Positions 24,978-31,535 are shown, numbered from the stretch's first letter. The stretch is 33,448 bases of DNA from CAMAUF01 sp046152925 (GCA_046152925.1 JBJXFX010000138.1:1-33448); one strand, 5' to 3'. A program made the numbers and translations. Notes: a model not told the origin generated them from the sequence alone.

Positions 24978-25862
24978 ATGACGGAAGAGCCGCGCTTCAT
25001 CTGTATCACCGACCGGTCAGTCCCCGAAGAGAGCACCCGCCTCCTCCGCGAGGCGTGTACCGCGCGCGGCATCCCGTTCGACGAGATCTTCGCCTACGAG
25101 TTCGACTTCGACCCGGACTACGAGCTCCAAACCGGCGACATGCTCTACAAAACAGCCGTCGCCATGGCCGCGGGACGCGTGGAACAGTTCCTCGTCGACG
25201 AGCGCGTTGCGACCTTCTACGACTCGCCGTCACGGGTGTACTTCGACTGCATGAACTCTTCGAGCTGGATGGACCGTGCAGGCGTGCCCGTGCCGCGCGC
25301 TTTCCACTGCCATTCGATGGACCGCGACGCCATCCGGCGGACGGTTGACCGGCTTGGTGGGTTGCCCATCGTGATCAAGACGCCGGGTGGCGAAGGCGGC
25401 GTCGGGACGATGGTAGCGGACACCTACCCGGTGCTGTTCTCGCTGCTGGACTACATCCTCGGCCGCGGGACGACGCCACAGCTCATCGCCTATGTGCCGG
25501 GCGCGATGCACTGGCGCGTCGTGGTCGTTGGAAAGAAGGGCGTCGCCGCCTATCCGAACCCGGAACGGGAGGCCGACTTCCGCTCGACGCCAAGCGGCGA
25601 CTCGGCGGATTACACGGCGTCGCCAGACGTGGCGCTCGAAGCGACGGCCGTCTCAGCGGTCAAGGCCCTTGGGATGGAGTTCGGCGGCGTGGACGTGCTT
25701 TGGCATCCCAGCGGCCGGATGTACGTCCTTGAAGTGAACATGCCCTGTTACTACCCACAGGCGCAGCTCATGGCCGGGATCGACGTGGCGGGCGCCATGG
25801 TGGGGTATCTCGCACGCAAGTCCAAGCGGATCCGGAAGCGTGCCAGGCGCGAAGACGCCTAG
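24978..25862 (+). CDS. RimK-like ATP-grasp ligase of unknown substrate
   Basis: 294 residues. The N-terminal about 95 residues form a pre-ATP-grasp domain (ICITDRSVPEESTRLLREAC, then GDMLYKTAVAMAAGRVEQFL). The ATP-grasp core follows: PIVIKTPGGEGGVGTM (ATP-binding Lys and Gly-rich lid), LIAYVPGAMHWRVVVVG, and the metal-binding FGGVDVLW plus VLEVNMPC. It should make an amide or ester-type bond via an acyl-phosphate. The C-terminus ends in a polybasic tail (RKSKRIRKRARRE). Candidates include glutamate-type peptide ligases, graspetide-type macrocyclases and small-molecule ligases; none is proven. Divergent from the acyl-CoA synthetase (117 nt apart) and convergent with the PqqD-like/Lys-Glu protein. 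Start as given, since the open frame upstream is antisense to the synthetase. Confidence 0.82.
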   Translation: MTEEPRFICITDRSVPEESTRLLREACTARGIPFDEIFAYEFDFDPDYELQTGDMLYKTAVAMAAGRVEQFLVDERVATFYDSPSRVYFDCMNSSSWMDRAGVPVPRAFHCHSMDRDAIRRTVDRLGGLPIVIKTPGGEGGVGTMVADTYPVLFSLLDYILGRGTTPQLIAYVPGAMHWRVVVVGKKGVAAYPNPEREADFRSTPSGDSADYTASPDVALEATAVSAVKALGMEFGGVDVLWHPSGRMYVLEVNMPCYYPQAQLMAGIDVAGAMVGYLARKSKRIRKRARREDA

Positions 25863-25998
25863 ATCCTTTGCATAACGGGCAGCATCCGCCTGGCAGCGAG
25901 CGTAGGACAATCGCGTCGCTCTACGACGACTTGGCCTTCAGCTCTCTCTTGGCCTGCTGCTCCTTCTGCGACTGCTCGCCTTCTGTGCCTGTTCCTTG

Positions 25999-26940
25999 TC
26001 AGCTTGAGGACTTGAACAACTGTTCCTTCTGTGCCTCTTCCTTGGTCTTCTGCTCCTTGGAGGCTTGCTCCTTCGAGCCTTCCTCCTTCGTTTTCTGCTC
26101 CTTGGAGGCTTGCTCCTTCGAAGCCTCTTCCTTCGCCTTTTGCTCCGCGGGGCCGCCCTGCTTCGCCTCGCGCTCCTTGGCGCTCTTTTCCTTCGTCTGG
26201 TCCTCTTTGGCGTTGCGCTCCTTGGAGCCCTGCTCCTTCTGGTTGCGCTCCTTGGCCCGTTCTTCCTTCGAACGCTGCTCCTTGGACTTGCGCTCTTTCA
26301 CACGCTGCTCGGTCGTCTGCGTGTTCTTCTCTCGCTGTTCCTTGCCTTCCTTCTCCTTGGCGGCGCTTTCCTTGGAGCGTTGCTCCTTGCCCGTCTTCTC
26401 CTTGGTCTGGCGCTCCTTCGAAGCCTGCTCGTTCTCGGCCGCTTGTTTCTCGCGCAGCTCGGCGTTCTTGGCGCGTTCCTTTTCTCGCTGTTCGCCGGTC
26501 TTGGTGCGCTCTTCGCCCTTAGCGTTGGCTTCCTTGGCCCTGGCTTCGGCGCGTTCGTCGTTGGTCGATTCGGCCAAGGCTGGCTCAGCCCCGATGGAGA
26601 CCCCCGTCGCCACGGCGGCGACCGCGGCAGCGGCCCCGCCGAGACCCCGGAGGAGCCGGCGGCGCGAGAGCGCGCCCGCCGGCGGAGTGACTCGAGCCTC
26701 AATCAGGCCCGCATCGGCGAGACCGTCGAGCGCGAGGAACACCGTCTCCGTGGTAACCGTGCGGCCCAGGTCCGCCGCCACGCGCGCGGCGATGGCGGGC
26801 ACGTCCCGCGTGCCATCGGCAAGGCGCCAAACGGCCGCGGCGAGGGGCTCAAGGTGGTAACCCCGGCCCGGCTCGACCTCGACGAACGTGATGCCGTCTT
26901 CAACTCGGACGCTGTTGCCTGGACGCGCGGTGGGATGCAT
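25999..26940 (-). CDS. PqqD-like domain + twin-arginine segment + Lys/Glu-repeat protein
   Basis: 313 residues in three parts. Residues about 10-85 look like a PqqD/RRE winged-helix domain: FVEVEPGRGYHLEPLAAAVW, LADGTRDVPAIAARVAADLG, and LDGLADAGLIEARV. Residues 92-123 carry a Tat-like motif SRRRLLRG, then a hydrophobic Gly/Ala/Val run and an AxA-type site (PALA). Residues 124-313 are almost only K, E, Q, R, A, S, N and T, with units such as SKEQASKEQKTKEE, and should form a long charged helix or coiled coil. The tail would be exported or displayed while the PqqD-like part stays inside. An in-frame TGA ends it at 25999, but open Lys/Glu-like sequence continues to 25921. The family is not recognised as a whole; the domain calls rest on pattern. 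Confidence 0.7.
   Translation of the reverse strand: MHPTARPGNSVRVEDGITFVEVEPGRGYHLEPLAAAVWRLADGTRDVPAIAARVAADLGRTVTTETVFLALDGLADAGLIEARVTPPAGALSRRRLLRGLGGAAAAVAAVATGVSIGAEPALAESTNDERAEARAKEANAKGEERTKTGEQREKERAKNAELREKQAAENEQASKERQTKEKTGKEQRSKESAAKEKEGKEQREKNTQTTEQRVKERKSKEQRSKEERAKERNQKEQGSKERNAKEDQTKEKSAKEREAKQGGPAEQKAKEEASKEQASKEQKTKEEGSKEQASKEQKTKEEAQKEQLFKSSS
26035..26121 (-). repeat. 45-nt tandem repeat encoding a 15-residue Lys/Glu unit
   Basis: Two copies with a period of 45 nt (26080-26121 and 26035-26076) encode the same 14 residues, SKEQASKEQKTKEE, each followed by Gly or Ala. They are the best-preserved part of a wider degenerate repeat field from about 26571 to 25921, which suggests recent expansion of the tail by slippage or unequal exchange. 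Confidence 0.8.
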
Positions 26941-26970
26941 GGCCCAACCCCATCTCTCGATATAGCGGCC

Positions 26971-26999
26971 ATCCTAATCCCGCCCGGATCGACCTACAA
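26971..26999 (-). promoter_or_regulatory. Putative sigma-70-type promoter of the PqqD-like/Lys-Glu gene
   Basis: On the minus strand TTGTAG (plus 26994-26999) and TAGGAT (plus 26971-26976) are separated by 17 nt, ending 30 nt before the ATG at 26940. Each hexamer matches consensus at 4 of 6 positions. It would make the gene separately transcribed from the operon ending at 27009. Confidence 0.4.
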
Positions 27000-27008
27000 G
27001 ACCGTGGG

Positions 27009-27356
27009 TTACTGTTTCTCTGTGAAAAAGTCGGGCCGTGGCGTCCCCGTCTGGTCGTAAACCGGCTCGGCAAGCCCAATCCGGTACTTGAGCACGCTCG
27101 CCCCGCGCAGGCCGAACGACCCGAGGACGGCGCGCATCCCGTTGTAGTTCGGGCCGGCGAAGTGCGAACGGAGCGCGTCTTCGCTCTCCCAGCGCTCAAA
27201 GACGTACATCGTCGACGGCGAGAGGCCGTCCACCGTCCAGACGTAGTCCAGACACCCGGGCTGCTTCCGGGCCGCGGCTTCCATATCGCGCCCCGCGGCG
27301 AGAGCCGCCTCGCGCTTCTCTGGGTCGATTTCGACCGTGCCAGCGATGATGATCAC
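27009..27356 (-). CDS. Antibiotic-biosynthesis-monooxygenase (ABM) domain protein
   Basis: 115 residues from GTG 27356, with AGGAGGA 4 nt upstream; the longer open frame is antisense-like and overlaps the neighbour. It begins VIIIAGTVEIDPEKREAALAAG, then ARKQPGCLDYVWTVD, and MYVFERWESEDALRSHF, which is the ABM core in order. ABM proteins are small dimeric barrels; some oxidise aromatic polyketides without cofactor, others degrade heme or signalling molecules. It lies 11 nt after the luciferase-like gene and is the last of the four-gene operon started at 29493. The C-terminal about 25 residues (VYDQTGTPRPDFFTEKQ) are an uncommon extension. Confidence 0.85.
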   Translation of the reverse strand: MIIIAGTVEIDPEKREAALAAGRDMEAAARKQPGCLDYVWTVDGLSPSTMYVFERWESEDALRSHFAGPNYNGMRAVLGSFGLRGASVLKYRIGLAEPVYDQTGTPRPDFFTEKQ

Positions 27357-27367
27357 GCAGTCCTCCT

Positions 27368-28312
27368 CTACAGCCCGTTGCGCGAGATTTCGCGCAAAAG
27401 CTCGTACGTCCGGGCGGGCGAGTCCGGGTCCTCCGGGACAGGGAGGATGGCGCCGTTGTAGTCGGTCACGCCGATCTCCGCCAGCCGCTTGAGGTGCTTC
27501 CGCACGGCCGTCTCGTCGCCCACGATAGCGAGGTCGGCGACGCCCGCCCCGCCCTCCGCGCGGATCACGTTCTTGTATGAGTAGATCTGGCCATAGACGG
27601 CCCAGACCTTCGCGCAGGAGGCGCGTGCGGACTCTTCTTTGCTCGTTACGGCAATGGGCATGCCGCTGAGGATGCGGGGCGCCGGGCGCCCAGCCGCGGC
27701 CGCTGCCTGGGTGATCGTCGGCACGACGGTGGATTCGATGTAGCCCGGGCCGCACCAGAAAAGGCTCGTCCCGTCGGCGAGCTCGCCGGTCACTTTCAGC
27801 ATCGCGGGGCCGAGCGCGGCGACCAGCACCTTCGGCACCGGCGCGCCCGGGACATCGAGCTGCGTGTGCGGGGCGTTGTTCAGCCGGGAGCGGTACTCCT
27901 GGCCCGCGTAGTCCACCTTTTCGCCACGAAGCAGCGGCATCAGCAGGTTGAGATAGTCACGGAGGTGGCGGGCAGGCTTCGCCCAGGTCATCCCCTGCCA
28001 GTCCTCAACAATGAATTTGTGGCTCAGGCCGATGCCCAGCGTGAACCGGCCACCCGTCGCCAGCGAGGTCGTGAGCGCCTGTTGGGCCATCACCATCGGG
28101 TGGCGGGGATAGGTGGGCACGACGGCCGTCCCGAGCTCGATAGACGACGTCGCCCCGCCGGCCATCGCGATCACGGTCATCGCATCGAAGTTCAGGTGGT
28201 TCCCGATCCAAGCCGATGGGAGGCCGTCGGCCTCCGCGCGCTGGAAGCGCTCAATCATGCCGCCGATGCCAGAATTGCTGGTGGGGAAGGGCGGGCTGGT
28301 GGTTATTCGCAT
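27368..28312 (-). CDS. Luciferase-like oxidoreductase, probably F420-dependent
   Basis: 314 residues from ATG 28312, preceded by AGGAGG at 7 nt. It starts MRITTSPPFPTSNSGIGGMI, then AEADGLPSAWIGNHLNFDAM, IELGTAVVPTYPRHPMVMA, and GRFTLGIGLSHKFIVED. These features match the F420-associated LLM subgroup rather than the FMN-type with an EHH motif. Later come PKVLVAALGPAMLKVTGELADG. F420H2 use is inferred. Its immediate operon neighbours are a PNPOx-like protein (another family with F420-binding members) and an ABM protein, which together make a redox cassette. Substrate unknown. Confidence 0.87.
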   Translation of the reverse strand: MRITTSPPFPTSNSGIGGMIERFQRAEADGLPSAWIGNHLNFDAMTVIAMAGGATSSIELGTAVVPTYPRHPMVMAQQALTTSLATGGRFTLGIGLSHKFIVEDWQGMTWAKPARHLRDYLNLLMPLLRGEKVDYAGQEYRSRLNNAPHTQLDVPGAPVPKVLVAALGPAMLKVTGELADGTSLFWCGPGYIESTVVPTITQAAAAAGRPAPRILSGMPIAVTSKEESARASCAKVWAVYGQIYSYKNVIRAEGGAGVADLAIVGDETAVRKHLKRLAEIGVTDYNGAILPVPEDPDSPARTYELLREISRNGL

Positions 28313-28340
28313 GTGAACGCCTCCTGAGCGTGGACGTAAC

Positions 28341-28913
28341 CTAGACGAGGCCGCGGCGCTTCAATTCGGCCGGCAGCCGTTCCGAATCCGAGCTGAGCTT
28401 GGGGCCCTTCGCCTCTTCGGGGAGCTGGCCCGCGGAGTCGAGGAACATCTTTGTCCCGTCGTAGGTGATCCACTTCTCCGGGACAACTTCGACGACCACC
28501 CGGATCGGGGAGTCGAGCATCTTGACGAACGCGGCAGCCGCCGCCGGGTCTGGGTTCAGGTGGCCTGCGAAAGCCGGGTAGAACCAGTCCTTCGTCTCGC
28601 GGTCCTCGTGGATGATGGCGCGGCCCTTGATCGTGATCGTCTTGCCGCCCCCGAGCGGCGTCCCCGTGCTCGTCACACAGACGGAAACGCGCGGGTCGCG
28701 GCGGATGGCCGACACGCGGTGGCGGTGGGCCCCGAGCGTCAACCAGACCCGCCCGTCCTTCCAGAGGTAGGACATGATCACGCCGACGGGCCAGCCCTCG
28801 CGCGTGGCCCACATCAAAACGCACTCACGGTGCGTCGTCAGCAGCTCTTCCCGCTTTTCCGGGTCGAGGGGGTAGACGGAGACGGCTTCGTAGTCCTGGA
28901 TCGCGTCTGCCAT
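28341..28913 (-). CDS. PNPOx-like split-barrel flavin/F420-binding protein
   Basis: 190 residues. The split-barrel core reads ECVLMWATREGWPVGVIMSYLWKDG, VWLTLGAHRHRVSAIRRDPRVSVCV and GKTITIKGRAIIHEDRETKDWF, typical of pyridoxamine-phosphate-oxidase-like proteins that bind FMN, F420 or heme. The C-terminal EKWITYDGTKMFLDSAG is shared with a group of such proteins from actinobacteria and Chloroflexota. It lies 22 nt after the VOC gene and 28 nt before the LLM gene. It could supply reduced flavin or F420 chemistry, or act on its own; the cofactor is not determined. Confidence 0.84.
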   Translation of the reverse strand: MADAIQDYEAVSVYPLDPEKREELLTTHRECVLMWATREGWPVGVIMSYLWKDGRVWLTLGAHRHRVSAIRRDPRVSVCVTSTGTPLGGGKTITIKGRAIIHEDRETKDWFYPAFAGHLNPDPAAAAAFVKMLDSPIRVVVEVVPEKWITYDGTKMFLDSAGQLPEEAKGPKLSSDSERLPAELKRRGLV

Positions 28914-28935
28914 GGAGTGCTCCTAACGTTTGGAC

Positions 28936-29493
28936 TTAGCCGACGGACGGCAGTTCGGTCCCGATGAACTCTTCGAGGCCCTTCAGGTTGTTGCCGAAGA
29001 CCATGTTGTGCACCGGCGGGCCGAGCAGCTCGATGATCGTGCCGCCCTCGCGGGTGTCGATGTAGACGAGGCTGTGGGGCGCGACTTCGGCGAGCACCTG
29101 CTCCAGCGTCGAGCCGCCGGAAATGCCGACCGCCCCCGCTTTCGGGATGATCCAGTCGACCCGCCCGCCGTTCGCGACCGCCTCGCGCGTCGCGGCGATC
29201 ACGTCTGGGACGTAGACGCCGAGGTGCTGAATACCCTCGCCGTGGTCGCGGATCCAGTCGCTGTGGGGCGTGTTGCCCTGCTCGACTTCGATGATCTCGA
29301 TCGCGAGCCCGGCCATCGCTCCATAGTAGACCTTGAGCTTCGCCGGGCGGCCATACATGTCCTGGACGTTGTAGTCGGGCATCAGGCGGAACTTGGCGCC
29401 AAGCATGCGCTCGTAGCGCTCGGCCGTAGCCGTCGCGTCGCGGACGGCGTAGCCAAGGTGGTGGGCGATGTGGGTTGGGGCGGGGACGGTCAT
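28936..29493 (-). CDS. VOC-superfamily (glyoxalase/dioxygenase-like) protein
   Basis: 185 residues from ATG 29493, with AGGAG about 9 nt upstream. A paired beta-alpha-beta-beta-beta layout is visible: HIAHHLGYAVRDATATAERY with YERMLGAKFRL, then GIQHLGVYVPDVIAATREAV and VYIDTREGGTIIELLGP. Candidate metal ligands are His in HHLGYAV, Glu in IEIIEVEQ, His in IQHLGVYV and Glu in IIELLG, as in methylmalonyl-CoA epimerase or extradiol dioxygenases. It is the first gene of a four-gene operon and is divergent from an HxlR regulator across a perfect inverted repeat, so it is probably induced by the regulator's ligand. Confidence 0.86.
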   Translation of the reverse strand: MTVPAPTHIAHHLGYAVRDATATAERYERMLGAKFRLMPDYNVQDMYGRPAKLKVYYGAMAGLAIEIIEVEQGNTPHSDWIRDHGEGIQHLGVYVPDVIAATREAVANGGRVDWIIPKAGAVGISGGSTLEQVLAEVAPHSLVYIDTREGGTIIELLGPPVHNMVFGNNLKGLEEFIGTELPSVG

Positions 29494-29549
29494 CTGGCAG
29501 TCTCCTGAACGAGCGGATTGGCCAACCGGCCAGTCGCGGATGGTGCCGA

Positions 29550-29578
29550 ACGATAGGCGAGTGAGTTGCAAAAAGCAA
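29550..29578 (-). promoter_or_regulatory. Putative promoter of the VOC operon
   Basis: On the minus strand TTGCTT (plus 29573-29578) and TATCGT (plus 29550-29555) are spaced 17 nt. The -35 and most of the spacer lie inside the inverted repeat, so a bound regulator would block RNA polymerase. Confidence 0.5.
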
Positions 29579-29587
29579 CTCACTCGC
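29557..29587. promoter_or_regulatory. 13-bp perfect inverted repeat, probable HxlR operator
   Basis: Left arm 29557-29569 is GCGAGTGAGTTGC; right arm 29575-29587 is its exact reverse complement; the spacer 29570-29574 is AAAAA. It sits between the divergent VOC and HxlR genes, 15 nt before the HxlR ATG and 64 nt before the VOC ATG, and overlaps both predicted -35 elements. A dimeric winged-helix regulator would fit it well. Confidence 0.8.
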
Positions 29588-29595
29588 GCCATGAT
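29566..29595 (+). promoter_or_regulatory. Putative promoter of the HxlR gene
   Basis: TTGCAA (29566-29571) and CATGAT (29590-29595) are spaced 18 nt; the -10 ends 6 nt before the ATG at 29602, suggesting a leaderless transcript. The -35 lies in the operator, as expected for autorepression. Confidence 0.35.
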
Positions 29596-29601
29596 GTGGC
29601 C

Positions 29602-30072
29602 ATGTCCCGAGTGCCGTTTGCGGAGATGAGCTGTTCGATCGCGCGCGCGCTCGACGTGGTCGGCGAGCGCTGGACCTTGCTCGTCGTGCGCGAGGCGTTC
29701 GGCGGGACGCGGCGCTTCGAGGACTTTCTCGAGCGCCTGCCGATCGCGCGCAACGTCCTGGCCGAGCGGCTCGCGACGTTGGTCGCCCACGGCGTCTTGG
29801 AACGGCGGCCCTATCACGAACGCCCGGAGCGCTATGAGTACGGGCTCACCGAGCGGGGGATGGACCTCTATCCGGTGCTGATCGCGCTCATGCACTGGGG
29901 CGAGGAACACACACCGCCAGGCTTGCGCCCTTCAACGCGGATCGTGCATGGCGACTGCGGCCACGGCGTACGCGCCGCCATCGAGTGCCTCGCCTGTGAG
30001 CGCCTGGTGTCGCCGGGGGAGACGAGGGGCTTGCCGGGGTTTGCGTTAGCGACCGCGCGCGTGGAGCCGTAA
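29602..30072 (+). CDS. HxlR-family winged-helix transcriptional regulator
   Basis: 156 residues. The HxlR signature is CSIARALDVVGERWTLLVVRE, followed by FGGTRRFEDFLERLPIARNVLAERLATLV and the wing ERRPYHERPERYEYGLTERG. A C-terminal extension carries GDCGH and ECLACERL, which may be a small Cys/His metal-binding or redox-sensing patch. Family members are dimeric repressors or activators responding to quinones, aldehydes or redox stress. It should control itself and the divergent VOC operon through the inverted repeat at 29557-29587. Start at ATG 29602 because homology begins there; an ATG at 29566 would lie in the operator. Its 3' end overlaps the converging HEAT-like gene by 27 nt. Confidence 0.9.
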   Translation: MSRVPFAEMSCSIARALDVVGERWTLLVVREAFGGTRRFEDFLERLPIARNVLAERLATLVAHGVLERRPYHERPERYEYGLTERGMDLYPVLIALMHWGEEHTPPGLRPSTRIVHGDCGHGVRAAIECLACERLVSPGETRGLPGFALATARVEP

Positions 30073-30396
30073 CAACCGGAGCCCATCTTGCGCGGCGCGT
30101 GCCAACGCGGGCTCGGGCGAGTCGACCAAGCGCTCGAGCATCGATTCGAACTGAGGGTCACCGGTGTCTCCAGCGAGGAGCACGGCAGTCGCGCCGCCTT
30201 CGCCCTGCTCAAGGGCATGTCTAAGGGCCGGGATAGAGCGTCGGCCCGCCTTGGCAAGGAACGTGGCGGCGACTTGGCGCACGTTAGCGTTTTGGTCATC
30301 GAGGGCGCGTACCAGCAGGGCACCCAGCCCCCGCAGCGAAACCACCCGCCACAAGCCGGCGACAGGAAAGAGCAGCAGCGCACGGAGCACCCACAT
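30046..30396 (-). CDS. Small HEAT-repeat-like protein with hydrophobic N-terminus
   Basis: 116 residues from ATG 30396, 2 nt after the stop of the hydrolase gene, so the two form one transcript. Residues 3-18 are hydrophobic (WVLRALLLFPVAGLW) and may anchor it to the membrane. The rest has HEAT-like helical pairs: ALLVRALDDQNANVRQVAA with FLAKAGRRSIPALRHALEQG, then AVLLAGDTGDPQFESMLERL and VDSPEPALARAAQDGLRLL. HEAT repeats are protein-binding scaffolds; the obvious candidate partner is the upstream hydrolase. I recognise no specific family. Confidence 0.65.
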   Translation of the reverse strand: MWVLRALLLFPVAGLWRVVSLRGLGALLVRALDDQNANVRQVAATFLAKAGRRSIPALRHALEQGEGGATAVLLAGDTGDPQFESMLERLVDSPEPALARAAQDGLRLLRLHARGR

Positions 30397-30398
30397 CG

Positions 30399-31529
30399 CT
30401 AGGCCGTCCTCGCAAGCAGGTCGTGGTCCTTCCAGACCTGCGGGTCGTGTGTCGCAAAGTGGTCGAACCAGATTGGAAGGACGATCTCTTCGACATCCGG
30501 ACGCTTGAATCGCTGCCCGCCGCGATCCGCGGGAATCACCAAGTCCAGCCGCACCCGCACGGAAATGGTGCGCGATAGGCCTGGTCCCGGCGTGTACTCC
30601 TTGTGGACCGGGCAGCTGAGGAGCACCGCTTTCCCAGCGGTCATTCCGAGGTGTGAAGCCTCCAGGACTACATTCCCACCGTGGCTGTGAGCGTACAGGT
30701 CGAGCCCGTCCGCGCCGTGATCTTGAATCCACTGTTGAAGCTCGGTCGCCGCCAACGAGCGGGCGGCCGAACTCCAACCTCCGGACCAGCGGTACATATC
30801 GGTCTGTCCATACACGTCCCCACGATGGGCCTGGAGGAAGTCGAAGAAGTTCCCGCTCGGTTGCCACCAGTCGGAATCCGACCCCCACGTCCCGTGGACA
30901 ATGGCTGCGGTATGTGCTGGCTCACCATTGCCCAGCGCTGGCGAGGCCGGCCAACCCCGGAGGGTCCGGCTACGCGGGAGCTTGTACCTTAGGCTAGCTA
31001 GGGCGACGGCCTGCGCCAACGCTGGACCGCGCAATGCGAGGGTTCGGAGATATCGGAGGCCCAGAAGTTTGGATCCAGACTGTGTGACGAGCACCGCGGC
31101 CGCGGCCGCCCACAGCATCGGGTCCGACGAGCCAAGGCAACGTGCCAGGAACCGCGTCGCGGTCGCACTACTTGGTTCTCTAAACCAAGACTCCGCTAGA
31201 TGGCCCAAGGACTGAGGCGCAGCAGAAGCAGCGGGAGCCACCACCTCAGCTGCTGGGATGCGGAAGATGAGGGCATCGCCGATGAACCACGGCGGCAAAC
31301 TGAGGCCCTTTAAGTCGTCCGGATCAGCTCGTTGCCACCACTGGTCACGCACATCCCCTTCTGCCAACGATCGCTCCGACTTCCGACCCGGTCGGCGGGA
31401 TCTTGCAGGCGGCCCTTCGGCCCCGCTCGCAGCCCAGCAAAGGAGCACAGCTGCGCGAGAGTACCTTGCAGCGACGCTCTTTTCGTAGAAGGCTTCTACC
31501 GCCGGGACAACCTCGGTGACCGCCACCAT
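30399..31529 (-). CDS. Large alpha/beta-hydrolase-fold protein with helical N-terminal domain
   Basis: 376 residues from ATG 31529; TATGAT ends 6 nt before it, while a GTG at 31559 has neither promoter nor ribosome site. Residues about 1-200 are mostly helical and unrecognised (SLGHLAESWFREPSSATATR and Leu/Ala-rich pairs that may be HEAT-like). From about 205 on it is a hydrolase: oxyanion loop AAIVHGTWGSDSDWW, nucleophile elbow LYAHSHGGNVVLEA, a likely acid in LDLVIPADRGG, and His in FDHFATHDPQVW. The elbow is AHSHG instead of GHSxG. Lipase, esterase or acyltransferase activity is possible. Codon use looks less GC-biased than its neighbours, hinting at transfer. The HEAT-like gene follows directly. 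Confidence 0.7.
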   Translation of the reverse strand: MVAVTEVVPAVEAFYEKSVAARYSRAAVLLCWAASGAEGPPARSRRPGRKSERSLAEGDVRDQWWQRADPDDLKGLSLPPWFIGDALIFRIPAAEVVAPAASAAPQSLGHLAESWFREPSSATATRFLARCLGSSDPMLWAAAAAVLVTQSGSKLLGLRYLRTLALRGPALAQAVALASLRYKLPRSRTLRGWPASPALGNGEPAHTAAIVHGTWGSDSDWWQPSGNFFDFLQAHRGDVYGQTDMYRWSGGWSSAARSLAATELQQWIQDHGADGLDLYAHSHGGNVVLEASHLGMTAGKAVLLSCPVHKEYTPGPGLSRTISVRVRLDLVIPADRGGQRFKRPDVEEIVLPIWFDHFATHDPQVWKDHDLLARTA

Positions 31530-31535
31530 GTCCCC

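Noticed and set aside
25999..26001. TGA in the Lys/Glu-repeat gene as a selenocysteine codon
   Set aside because: No Cys-bearing homologous position, no selenocysteine-insertion hairpin and no redox motif around it; the flanking sequence is charged low complexity, better explained by frameshift or nonsense mutation.
26035..26571. Direct repeats considered as a CRISPR array or other non-coding repeat field
   Set aside because: Repeats keep the reading frame, have no unique spacers of constant length, and encode Lys/Glu units.
25868..27060. Plus-strand open frames rich in Cys/Ser/Phe or in Leu/Arg, looking like repeat or membrane proteins
   Set aside because: They are the antisense of the Lys/Glu-repeat gene: AAG/GAG codons read backwards give CTT/CTC. 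No ribosome site or domain supports them, and the minus-strand frame has a PqqD-like domain and a Tat motif.
31171..31189. Hairpin with CTTGGTT and AACCAAG arms inside the hydrolase gene
   Set aside because: It lies in coding sequence with no U-tract or neighbouring start; a 7-bp stem there is plausible by chance.
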